A stretch of DNA of 64,000 nt from Thermosipho africanus Ob7 (GTDB taxonomy: Bacteria; Thermotogota; Thermotogae; Thermotogales; Fervidobacteriaceae). The notes under the pieces are model-generated. The model saw only the letters and a list, made by a program, of their open reading frames with translations, was not told the DNA's origin and searched no databases. The DNA is taken from contig NZ_NKRG01000001.1 in the NCBI RefSeq assembly GCF_003351105.1, positions 407,967-471,966 of the forward strand. The letters are read 5' to 3'. Below, in pieces: positions 36,291 to 44,194 of the stretch. The position numbers and the translations under genes are program-made. Position 1 is the stretch's first letter. Each line of letters starts with the position of its first letter.

Positions 36291-37112
36291 ATGAGAAAGA
36301 TTTTTGTCATTTTTGCGTTATTGTTGGTGTTTTTCGCATTTTCAAGAACTTTGGTAATCAAGGGTTCAAACACTATTTTCCCAGTTGCTCAACTTTGGAT
36401 AGAAGAGTTAAAAAAGATGTATCCAGATATGGAGATAACACTTGAAGGAGCAGGTTCATCGACTGGGATTGCAGCCCTCTTTAACGAGACAGCAGATATT
36501 GCAAATTCAAGTAGATGGTTAAAAGAAAGTGAAATTGAAAAAATGCATAGTATGAAAAAATATTTTGTACCTATTATTGTTGGTTATGACGGTATAGCAG
36601 TAATTGTAAATAAAAATCTTGGAATAGAAAATATATCAATAGATACTTTGAAAGATATATACACTGGAAAAATAAGATACTGGAGTCAAGTTGATCCAAA
36701 TTTACCTAAAAAGCAAATAGTAATTTATTCAAGAAATACGGCATCTGGAACTTTTGAAACATTCGAAAATAAAGTTTTGAATAAGGAAAAAATGGCTCCA
36801 TGGGTTAGGATGGTTGAAAGTACTCAATTTGAAATTGAATCTGTAAAAAATAATCCATATGCAATTGCTTATACTGGAATTGGATATGTTACAGAAGATG
36901 TTAAAGTTTTAAAAGTTGATGGTGTATTACCAACTAAAAGAAATATTTTAGAAGGAACCTATCCAATTTCAAGGCCATTGTACATGTTTGTTGATGCATC
37001 AAACGGATACCTAGTTGATGATCTCATAAAGAAATATGTTAATTTTGCAGTTTCTAAAAAAGGACAAGATTTAGTAGAAAAAGCAGGATATGTTTCTGCA
37101 TATGGATTTTAG
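36291..37112 (+). CDS. pstS: Phosphate ABC transporter substrate-binding protein PstS
   Basis: About 273 residues from ATG 36291 (AGGAGG 8 nt upstream). The signal peptide is RKIFVIFALLLVFFAFS. Features are VIKGSNTIFPVAQLWIEELKKMYPDM, EGAGSSTGIAALFNETADIANSSRWL and YSRNTASGTFETFE, typical of phosphate-binding PstS. It is the first gene of pstSCAB-phoU-RR-HK. Its SD lies in one arm of a 7-bp inverted repeat. Confidence 0.94.
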   Translation: MRKIFVIFALLLVFFAFSRTLVIKGSNTIFPVAQLWIEELKKMYPDMEITLEGAGSSTGIAALFNETADIANSSRWLKESEIEKMHSMKKYFVPIIVGYDGIAVIVNKNLGIENISIDTLKDIYTGKIRYWSQVDPNLPKKQIVIYSRNTASGTFETFENKVLNKEKMAPWVRMVESTQFEIESVKNNPYAIAYTGIGYVTEDVKVLKVDGVLPTKRNILEGTYPISRPLYMFVDASNGYLVDDLIKKYVNFAVSKKGQDLVEKAGYVSAYGF

Positions 37113-37123
37113 GGGGTAAATAA

Positions 37124-37984
37124 ATGAGGACTTTTAAGTATTATTTTCAGATGTTTTTAATATACTTTTTTGCGCTGTTGTCCATCACAGCGCTTTTTCT
37201 CTTGATAGTATTTATATTTAAAGAAGCATTGCCAGCAATTGTTGAACTAAAGTTAAAACCGTTGATGAGCGTTTATTGGTATCCAACATATGATCCTCCT
37301 GAATTTGGTATGTTAGCACTAATTGCTGATACTTTACTTGTAACATTAGTTTCATCAATTATTACTATTCCAATTGGTTATTTTATAGCATTTTATCTTC
37401 ATACTTATTCAAATGGTTTTGAAAAGAGATTCATTAAATTTATTATTAGTATTTTGTCTGGAATTCCATCTGTTATAATTGGAATGTTTTTGGTATTTTA
37501 TATTTCGCCAATATTTTTGAATTTTGGTGTATGGTCTACTGAGAATTTTCTTCTAGCAGTTATTGGCCTTTCTTTGCTTTCACTTCCTTATTCTGTTTCG
37601 CTTATGACAGATTCTTTAGATAGTGTTCCAAAAGAATTAATTGAAAGTTCACTTTCTTTAGGAGTTTCTAAATTTATTACTACATTAAAAATTACAACTT
37701 TGGCATCACGTTCTGGATTAATTAACTCAACAATTTTAACAATTAATAGGATAATAGGAGAAACAATGGTGGTTTTATTGGTTGGAGGAGGAGCAGCAAT
37801 GATTCCAACTTCATTTTTTGATCCTATAAAACCTTTAACGGCAGCTATAGCTAGTGAAATTGGTGAGGCTGGAGTCGGAAGTATGCATTATCATTCATTA
37901 TTCCTAGCTGGTTTAATTTTATTAGTAATTTCTTTATGTTTAACTTATTTATCAAAGTTAAGGAGCTGGAAAACATATGGATAA
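37124..37984 (+). CDS. pstC: Phosphate ABC transporter permease PstC
   Basis: 286 residues, six predicted membrane helices. The family segments LADTLLVTLVSSIITIPIGYFIAFYL-like (ADTLLVTLVSS), LSGIPSVIIGMF and the EAA loop PKELIESSLSLGVSKFITTLKI are present. It forms the channel with PstA. It starts 11 nt after pstS and overlaps pstA by 8 nt. Confidence 0.93.
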   Translation: MRTFKYYFQMFLIYFFALLSITALFLLIVFIFKEALPAIVELKLKPLMSVYWYPTYDPPEFGMLALIADTLLVTLVSSIITIPIGYFIAFYLHTYSNGFEKRFIKFIISILSGIPSVIIGMFLVFYISPIFLNFGVWSTENFLLAVIGLSLLSLPYSVSLMTDSLDSVPKELIESSLSLGVSKFITTLKITTLASRSGLINSTILTINRIIGETMVVLLVGGGAAMIPTSFFDPIKPLTAAIASEIGEAGVGSMHYHSLFLAGLILLVISLCLTYLSKLRSWKTYG

Positions 37985-38798
37985 ATTTGCAAAAATTATC
38001 TTAAAGATTTTGTCATATATAGTAGTAGTTTTTATTGTGTTTATAATTATAGAAGTTTTAGCAAATGGAATAAAATATTTTTCTTTAGATTTTTTTACAA
38101 AGTATCCAGAAAATGGCATGAGGCAAGGTGGAATATTTCCAGCAATAGTTGGCAGTATTTATATTATTATTACAAGTGTTATTTTTTCAGTTCCGTTAGG
38201 AATTTTTACTGGCATATTTTTAGCAGAGTATAAAGATAAGAAGATATCAAAAATAGTAGAATTAGCAGTTACTGGGTTAAGTGGAATGCCATCTATAGTT
38301 TATGGTTTATTTGGATATGCTATGTTTTCAATTGCTTTGGGATTTGGAACTTCAATATTGTCAGCATCTCTTACACTTTCTATAATGACTTTACCAATAA
38401 TTTCAAATTCAACAAAAGAAGCTATGGCAAGTTTACCAAAAGAACTTAAAGAATCTGCATATGCATTAGGTGCAAAAAGAAACGAAACTATTTTTAAAGT
38501 GTTATTAAAAGCATCAAAATCAAGAATTACTACGGGTGTTTTATTAGGACTTGGGCGAACTTTAGGAGAAACTGCACCAGTGTTGGTAACAGGATCTGTT
38601 TTTTATGCTACTAGTATGCCAAAAAATATTTTTTCTCCAGTAATGACATTGCCAACTCATATATACTATCTAATTTCTGCATATGGAAAAGAATCAATGT
38701 GGATGACAAGTGGAACAGCAGCATTTCTTCTAATTTTGATTTTGGTTATTTACTTGATTGCTTATAAAATAGGAGGTATTAGTAATGGAAATAATTGA
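37977..38798 (+). CDS. pstA: Phosphate ABC transporter permease PstA
   Basis: 273 residues, six membrane helices. GGIFPAIVGSIYIIITSVIFSVPLGIFTGIFLAEY, LSGMPSIVYGLFGYAMF and the EAA loop LPKELKESAYALGAKRNETIFKV match PstA. It overlaps both pstC and pstB, giving tight coupling. Confidence 0.94.
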   Translation: MDKFAKIILKILSYIVVVFIVFIIIEVLANGIKYFSLDFFTKYPENGMRQGGIFPAIVGSIYIIITSVIFSVPLGIFTGIFLAEYKDKKISKIVELAVTGLSGMPSIVYGLFGYAMFSIALGFGTSILSASLTLSIMTLPIISNSTKEAMASLPKELKESAYALGAKRNETIFKVLLKASKSRITTGVLLGLGRTLGETAPVLVTGSVFYATSMPKNIFSPVMTLPTHIYYLISAYGKESMWMTSGTAAFLLILILVIYLIAYKIGGISNGNN

Positions 38799-39537
38799 AT
38801 TTAAAAATTTTGGAGCATATTATGGAGAAAAAAAGGTTGTTAATAATGTGACTTTTCCAGTTTATATAAATAAAATTACTGCGATAATAGGACCTTCAGG
38901 TTGTGGAAAATCAACTCTTTTAAGGAGTATAAATAGGATAAATGATGAAATTCCAGGATTTAAAGTTGAAGGATCACTTTTAATTGATGGAAAAGACGTT
39001 TATAAAGATGTAGATGATTTAACAGTTTTGAGAAAGAAAGTTGGTATGGTCTTTCAAAGGCCTGTTCCGTTTCCAATGAGCATTTATGAAAACATAGCTT
39101 TTGGATTAAAAATCCATGGGGTAAAAGATAAAAGTAAAATAAATAAAATTGTTGAAAAGACTTTAAAAGAAGCAGCACTATGGGATGAGGTAAAGCATGA
39201 ACTTGATAAAAATGCTTATTCGCTTTCAGGAGGGCAACAGCAAAGGTTGTGTATTGCAAGATCTCTAGCTATTGAACCTGGAGTATTACTTTTAGATGAG
39301 CCAACATCTGCACTTGATCCAATAGCAACACAAAGAATAGAATCGCTTTTGGAAAGATTATCAGAAAAGTATACAATTGTTATAGTGACACATAATATAG
39401 CACAAGCAATTAGAATATCAGATTACATTGCATTTATGTTTAAAGGAGAACTTATTGAATTTGGAGAAACCTCTGAAGTTGTAAGAAATCCAAAAAATAA
39501 ATTAACAGAAGAATACTTAAATGGTAAAATAGGTTAG
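38785..39537 (+). CDS. pstB: Phosphate ABC transporter ATP-binding protein PstB
   Basis: 250 residues. Walker A IGPSGCGKSTLLRSINR, the PstB-specific KVGMVFQRPVPFPMSIYENIAFGLKIHG, signature YSLSGGQQQRLCIARSL, Walker B VLLLDEPTSALDP and switch IVTHNIAQA are all intact. It powers phosphate import and normally signals with PhoU to the PhoR kinase. Confidence 0.97.
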   Translation: MEIIEFKNFGAYYGEKKVVNNVTFPVYINKITAIIGPSGCGKSTLLRSINRINDEIPGFKVEGSLLIDGKDVYKDVDDLTVLRKKVGMVFQRPVPFPMSIYENIAFGLKIHGVKDKSKINKIVEKTLKEAALWDEVKHELDKNAYSLSGGQQQRLCIARSLAIEPGVLLLDEPTSALDPIATQRIESLLERLSEKYTIVIVTHNIAQAIRISDYIAFMFKGELIEFGETSEVVRNPKNKLTEEYLNGKIG

Positions 39538-39551
39538 AGGAGGAATAAAAT

Positions 39552-40220
39552 ATGGATACTATACATTTTGAAAAAGAATATTCAATGTTAAGAGCTTATA
39601 TTTCAAAAATGCTTTCACTAGTATCTCAATCTTTTGAAAATGCAATTGAGGCGTTAGAATTTTTTGATGTTTCTCTTGCAAAAGATGTTATTAATAGGGA
39701 CGATGAGATAGACTTATTAAATAGACAGATAGAAGAGAAAGTTTACGATATTATAGCTCGTTATAATCCTATTGGGAAGGATTTAAGGTATATAATTACA
39801 ATGATTAAATTTTCGAATAATTTAGAAAGAATTGCTGATTTGTCTTGCAATAGTGCAGAAAAAGTCATTTATTTTGAAAAGAACAATATTGATTACAAGA
39901 TGATAAGGGAAGTAAAAGAAATGTTTGGAATAGTATTAAAAATGCTGCATGATACATTTTTAGCTTTTTCAAAAAAAGATATTGAATTATCAAAAAAAAT
40001 ATGGTTTGATGATAAAAATTTAGATGATTTAGAAAAGTTGATAAGAAACAAATCACAGGATCTTGATAATAAAGAATCTATTATATACAATATTCTAATA
40101 GCGCGTGATTTAGAAAGAATAGGCGATCATTTAACAAATTTATGTGAAGAGATAATTTATATAGAAACTGGAAAGGAAATAAAGGAGATAATAAATTATG
40201 AAAAGGATTCTAATAGTTGA
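39552..40220 (+). CDS. phoU: Phosphate signalling protein PhoU
   Basis: 222 residues, all-helical, two PhoU repeats (about 10-105 and 115-210), with RDDEIDLLNRQIEEKVYDIIARYNPIGKDLRYI and ARDLERIGDHLTNLCEEIIY carrying the conserved metal-binding acidic/RIGDH signatures. It links PstSCAB to the adjacent kinase. It overlaps the response regulator by 23 nt. Confidence 0.95.
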   Translation: MDTIHFEKEYSMLRAYISKMLSLVSQSFENAIEALEFFDVSLAKDVINRDDEIDLLNRQIEEKVYDIIARYNPIGKDLRYIITMIKFSNNLERIADLSCNSAEKVIYFEKNNIDYKMIREVKEMFGIVLKMLHDTFLAFSKKDIELSKKIWFDDKNLDDLEKLIRNKSQDLDNKESIIYNILIARDLERIGDHLTNLCEEIIYIETGKEIKEIINYEKDSNS

Positions 40221-40866
40221 GGATGATTTGTCAATAAGAAATATTCTGAAAAAATATTTAAAGTCTCATGGATATGAAGTTGACGAAGCAGGAAGTATAG
40301 TCGATTTTCGTAAAAAGTTATATAATGATAAATTTGATCTGGTTTTGCTTGATATAATGCTTCCTGATGGTTTTTCGATAAATGAATTGCCGGATATAAA
40401 GGTTAATTTTCCAGATCTTGGAGTAATTATTATTTCAGCAAGAGATAGTGATAATGATAAAATATATGGTCTTGAAATTGGAGCCGATGATTATGTTGCA
40501 AAGCCATTTAATCCACGGGAAGTTGTTGCAAGGATAAAATCGTATTTTAGAAGGGTTTCAAAAAATAATGAATATATAAAATATGGACCTTTAGAAATAT
40601 TTTGTGAAAATTATGTTGTTAAATTAAACAATAATGAAGTTGAGATGACAGCTAAAGAATTTGAAGTTTTATGTTTACTTGCAAAAAATCCAGATTATGT
40701 TTTTTCAAGGGAAAAAATTTTAGATACAGTTTGGGAAGATGAATTTATTTCAGATAGAGTTGTTGATGTTCATATAAGTAATATAAGGAATAAGCTAGGA
40801 AAATCTTGGATAAAAACAATAAGAGGAGCAGGATACAAATTTAATCCGAGGGGATATGATGTTTAA
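40198..40866 (+). CDS. phoB: PhoB/PhoP-like response regulator
   Basis: 222 residues. The receiver has EDD near residue 8, phospho-Asp in LLDIMLPDGFSI and GADDYVAKPFNPREVVARIK. The winged helix has MTAKEFEVLCLLAKNPDYVFSREKILDTVW, RVVDVHISNIRNKLG and IRGAGYKF. Position after pstSCAB-phoU identifies the phosphate-starvation regulator. Candidate binding repeats lie upstream of pstS. Confidence 0.94.
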   Translation: MKRILIVEDDLSIRNILKKYLKSHGYEVDEAGSIVDFRKKLYNDKFDLVLLDIMLPDGFSINELPDIKVNFPDLGVIIISARDSDNDKIYGLEIGADDYVAKPFNPREVVARIKSYFRRVSKNNEYIKYGPLEIFCENYVVKLNNNEVEMTAKEFEVLCLLAKNPDYVFSREKILDTVWEDEFISDRVVDVHISNIRNKLGKSWIKTIRGAGYKFNPRGYDV

Positions 40867-41809
40867 TTTTGAAATTTTTCAGAATTTTGATGAACCAATT
40901 ATAATGCTTGATGGTTTAAAAATAGCCAAGGCAAATAATAAAGCATTGGAATATGGTTTTAAAGAAAATTTTGAAATTTTGGATGTTTTTACATCAAAAA
41001 ATATTGATGTAATTATTGAGTATTTAATAGAGAGAAAAAATTTTGAACTTGAAGAAAAGCTTTATTTTTTTGAGTTTTCAGATTGGAGATATGTAAAAAT
41101 TAAATTTTTTGATAACTTACTTTACTTGTCGGATTTAACTGAGTATATAAAAATTAAAGAGGCAAAAGTTAATTTTACTACAGCAATATCTCACGAATTA
41201 TTTAATCCACTTTCTATAATTAAGGCCAACGCAATTTACCTTAAGGATATTTTTAATGAAAATAATAAAGATATTTTGGAAGCTCTTGAAGATATTGAAA
41301 AATCTTCAAAAAGAATGGAAAGAATTATAAAGCAGTTGAAAGTACTGGCTATGTTAGAGCTTGGAATGTATAAACCTAAGATTGATATAGTAGATTTTGA
41401 AAAGATATTAAACGAGGTTATTGATGAACTTTCACAGAAATTGGAAAGTAAAAATTTAACGCTCGATTTAAAAATTTTAAATAAAGAGTATAAAAGTGAT
41501 GGTTTTATGCTTTATACAATAATTAAAAACTTGCTTTCTAATTCTATAAAATATTCATACAATAATTCCACAATTATAATAGAAGCATATAAAGATAAGA
41601 TAATAATTAGTGATAGTGGAATTGGTATAAAAAAAGAAGATTTAGAAAAAGTTACACAAAGATTTTATAGAAGCAAAGAAGCCACCAAAATGGCAACAGG
41701 GTCAGGATTGGGGCTTTCGATTGTAAAACATATTTGTAATATATTAAATTATAAGTTGATTATAGAATCCAATTATTTAATTGGTACGAAAGTTATCATT
41801 CAATTTTAG
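40856..41809 (+). CDS. phoR: PhoR-like histidine kinase without membrane segments
   Basis: 317 residues. No hydrophobic segment of membrane length is seen. Residues 1-100 form a PAS-like input (NFEIFQNFDEPIIMLDGLKIAKANNKAL). HisKA has TTAISHELFNPLSIIKANA (phospho-His) and HATPase has NLLSNSIKYS, ISDSGIGIKKED and GSGLGLSIVKHICN. It overlaps the response regulator by 11 nt. In most bacteria PhoR is membrane-bound, so here the signal must come through soluble PhoU/PstB contact. Its 3' end overlaps the opposing ROK gene by 14 nt. Confidence 0.9.
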   Translation: MMFNFEIFQNFDEPIIMLDGLKIAKANNKALEYGFKENFEILDVFTSKNIDVIIEYLIERKNFELEEKLYFFEFSDWRYVKIKFFDNLLYLSDLTEYIKIKEAKVNFTTAISHELFNPLSIIKANAIYLKDIFNENNKDILEALEDIEKSSKRMERIIKQLKVLAMLELGMYKPKIDIVDFEKILNEVIDELSQKLESKNLTLDLKILNKEYKSDGFMLYTIIKNLLSNSIKYSYNNSTIIIEAYKDKIIISDSGIGIKKEDLEKVTQRFYRSKEATKMATGSGLGLSIVKHICNILNYKLIIESNYLIGTKVIIQF

Positions 41810-42911
41810 TCATTATATATTTTTGTAAGGCATTAATTGATGCGCCTAATTCGATGTTGTTTTCAAGTCCACGGAAAATTATAGGTATTGGTATTTTGTT
41901 TGAATTGATAATCTTTTTTTGTAACATCTGTGAAAACCATGGTGTTACACCTTCACCTGTTAAAATAACCTTTTTTGGCTCTAAAATTCTAAAGATTGTT
42001 GAAATAAATATTGTTAGATAATTAAAAGTGCCTTCATATATATCCTCAGCTCTTTTTTTAAAGGTTTTATAAAGCGTTCTTACTTCTTTTAGATCATTTT
42101 CAAAATTTTCTTCATTTTCTATAAAATCTACAATTTTAAGGTCATTGTATTTAAACTTTTTTAAAACAGCGTAATCAGAAGCAAGAGTTTCAAGACAACC
42201 TGTACTTCCACAATAACACTTTTCATGTCCTCCAGCAAAAAAATGTCCTATTTCTATTATTTTTCTATTTTTATTATTTTTGAATTCACCATTTCCATAG
42301 TAACATGCACCAATTCCTGTACCATAATTAATAACTAAAATGTCTTCTCCTTTGTATTTAATATATTCTTCGGTTGCAATTGCTTCAACATCATTTAATA
42401 TTGAATGCGCGGAATTTTTAAAATGAGTTTTAACAATTTTTTCAGGGGAAAAGTTTTCAAGTTTTAGAATTTTTGAATTTACTTTTTGTTCTACAACTTC
42501 TCCAGAAAAAGCCATTCCAACAGCTTTGATATTTTCTTTTTCAGAAATTTTTTCAAAAGCATCATTTAAAAATTTTGAGAGATTTTCATTTCCAATATTT
42601 TTTTTACTAAGTTTAAAAGTATAGCGTTCAAGAATTTCAAAGTGTCCATTTAATTTTGTAATGTTTACATAGTCTCTTCCAACTTTAACTCCCAGTGAAA
42701 TCCAATAATCTTTATTTAATGATAGGAACTGCTTAGGTCTACCTTGTCCCAATGATGGTTCTTTATATATTTCAATAAGGTTTTTAATTTTTTTTATAGT
42801 ATAAGACAACGTAGATGGAGTAATATTAAATTTTTTTTCAAGTTCTGTTCTACTGATTTTATTGCTGATTAATAATTCATTAAGTATTTTTTGTGATGTT
42901 GATATTTCCAT
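41796..42911 (-). CDS. ROK-family transcriptional regulator (NagC/XylR type)
   Basis: 371 residues. The N-terminal winged helix (LLISNKISRTELEKKFNITPSTLSYTIKKI) is fused to the ROK sugar-kinase-like domain with INYGTGIGACYYGNGEF, the ROK zinc motif CYCGSTGCLE and VILTGEGVTPWF. Such proteins repress sugar genes and respond to a sugar. No sugar operon is adjacent. A perfect 24-bp palindrome overlaps its promoter, suggesting autorepression. Confidence 0.92.
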   Translation of the reverse strand: MEISTSQKILNELLISNKISRTELEKKFNITPSTLSYTIKKIKNLIEIYKEPSLGQGRPKQFLSLNKDYWISLGVKVGRDYVNITKLNGHFEILERYTFKLSKKNIGNENLSKFLNDAFEKISEKENIKAVGMAFSGEVVEQKVNSKILKLENFSPEKIVKTHFKNSAHSILNDVEAIATEEYIKYKGEDILVINYGTGIGACYYGNGEFKNNKNRKIIEIGHFFAGGHEKCYCGSTGCLETLASDYAVLKKFKYNDLKIVDFIENEENFENDLKEVRTLYKTFKKRAEDIYEGTFNYLTIFISTIFRILEPKKVILTGEGVTPWFSQMLQKKIINSNKIPIPIIFRGLENNIELGASINALQKYIMTKIE

Positions 42912-42956
42912 TTAATTCACCTCTTTAGTTTGCTTTATGTTATACATTTTAATTTT

Positions 42957-42998
42957 ATCATATATCTTAATTTATTTAAAGTTAAATTTAACTTTAAA
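42957..42998 (-). promoter_or_regulatory. Promoter and 24-bp palindromic operator of the ROK gene
   Basis: 42975-42998 is a perfect palindrome of two 12-nt halves (TTTAAAGTTAAA and its complement). On the minus strand it contains -35 TTAACT (42980-42985); -10 TATGAT (42957-42962) follows after 17 nt. The gene starts 46 nt further on. Confidence 0.6.
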
Positions 42999-43039
42999 AC
43001 TAATTAACGAGAAATAGAGTGAAAAGTAAATCAAAAAGA

Positions 43040-43474
43040 TTAATCTTCTGGAATATAATCCTTAACTTTGTTATAGAATTCTTTTATAAAATTTTTCAAA
43101 ATATTATTTTCTTGTTTTAGTTTCTCATTTTCTTCAAGAATTGAACTAATGGAGATTTGTGATTCATCGATTTGACCTTGTTTTAGTAAATCGTATGTTT
43201 CTCTAACAATTTGACCCGCTTTACTTTCTCCTTTTAAATGTTTTCTAATTGTTTGTTCTGTTCTACCAAGTTCTTCAGCTATTTCAGGAATTCTCATGCC
43301 AGCTTTTTCTCTTGCTATTGCACTTGAGGCAACTGCTAAACTATCAACCCATGTGAGTCTTTCAGATGGATCTTTTATTAGATCTAAAACATCTTTTCTA
43401 AATAATGTTGCATAAAGTAATATACTTTCAAGTTTGTGAATTTCTTGTTTTCCCATAGGACTTAGCGGTATCAT
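43040..43474 (-). CDS. KaiC-associated helix-turn-helix regulatory protein (archaeal type)
   Basis: 144 residues. After IHKLESILLYATLFRKDVLDLI comes the HTH-like MRIPEIAEELGRTEQTIRKHLKGESKAG, then a C-terminal coiled coil (SSILEENEKLKQENNILKNFIKEFYNKV). The same architecture is known next to KaiC-like ATPases in archaea and Thermotogota, annotated as a probable regulatory domain protein. AGGAGGTGAG precedes the ATG. It lies 14 nt after the KaiC-like gene; partnership with that ATPase is inferred. Confidence 0.8.
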   Translation of the reverse strand: MIPLSPMGKQEIHKLESILLYATLFRKDVLDLIKDPSERLTWVDSLAVASSAIAREKAGMRIPEIAEELGRTEQTIRKHLKGESKAGQIVRETYDLLKQGQIDESQISISSILEENEKLKQENNILKNFIKEFYNKVKDYIPED

Positions 43475-43488
43475 AATGTCTCACCTCC

Positions 43489-44194
43489 TTAGCTTGTTAT
43501 TTTTATACCGCTTTGTGTTATTTCAAAGTAATGTCTTTTTAGAGAATGCGGAGTTCCGCGCATTTTCCATATTAGTAATGATCTTTTAAGTTCACCTTTG
43601 ATTTCATCTAGATCAAGTCTTATAATTCCATCTACTCCATGTTCCACACCTGGACCACCAAAGCCTCTTTCATCAATACTAACTTGGCTAACTAATAAAG
43701 AAGTGCAACCTGTACCTGCTAGTACTCTTTTGAGTTGAAGAATTATGCTTCTAGCATAGGTTGGCTTGTTTAAATATAATGTTGTTACAGAATCTATAAC
43801 AACTCTTTTAGCGTTTATATCTTTTATTGCTTGTCTTAATACATCTATGAAATCGTGTAAATCGTTTAGGTCTCTAACAATGTACTTTTCAAATTCTTTT
43901 GATTTTCCAAAGCCAGCAGTAAATGCATCTATAAGTGCAAATAATCCTTTTTCTTCGAATGGTTTTATGTTCCATCCAAATTGGGACATATTTTGTCTAA
44001 CTTGGATTGGATGCTCTTCAAGTGCTACATAAATTCCAGGTTCGTTATTTTGAAGCCCGTGCCATAGAAATTGCTGTGAAAATATTGATTTACCAGTTCC
44101 AGGCCCACCGCTTAGTAGTACAACATTTTTTTTCTGGAATACCGCCATTGAGTATTTCATCTAACCCTATTATTCCGGTACTTACTTTTTTCAT
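43489..44194 (-). pseudogene. KaiC/RecA-like ATPase gene with a one-base frameshift
   Basis: The natural start is ATG 44194 (GGGGG upstream; ATGA overlap with the reverse gyrase stop), giving [21 protein letters not shown], the canonical KaiC N terminus. In an A8 run (plus-strand T8, 44126-44133) the frame is lost and stops 14 residues later. The remainder continues in another frame as [15 protein letters not shown] (Walker A), [19 protein letters not shown] (Walker B) and SLLVSQV to the end. With seven A the gene would read through as 234 residues. An ATG at 44160 in the second frame gives a shorter ORF but lacks an SD and replaces conserved sequence. The gene is either frameshifted, rescued by slippage, or missequenced. 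Confidence 0.8.

Noticed and set aside
44126..44133. Programmed -1 ribosomal frameshift at the A8 run
   Set aside because: Restoring the frame needs +1 (or loss of one A), so a standard -1 slippery heptamer does not explain it.
44157..44160. ATG 44160 as the true start of the KaiC-like gene
   Set aside because: No SD, and it replaces the conserved KaiC N terminus, which is present in the other frame from ATG 44194 with SD and operon overlap.
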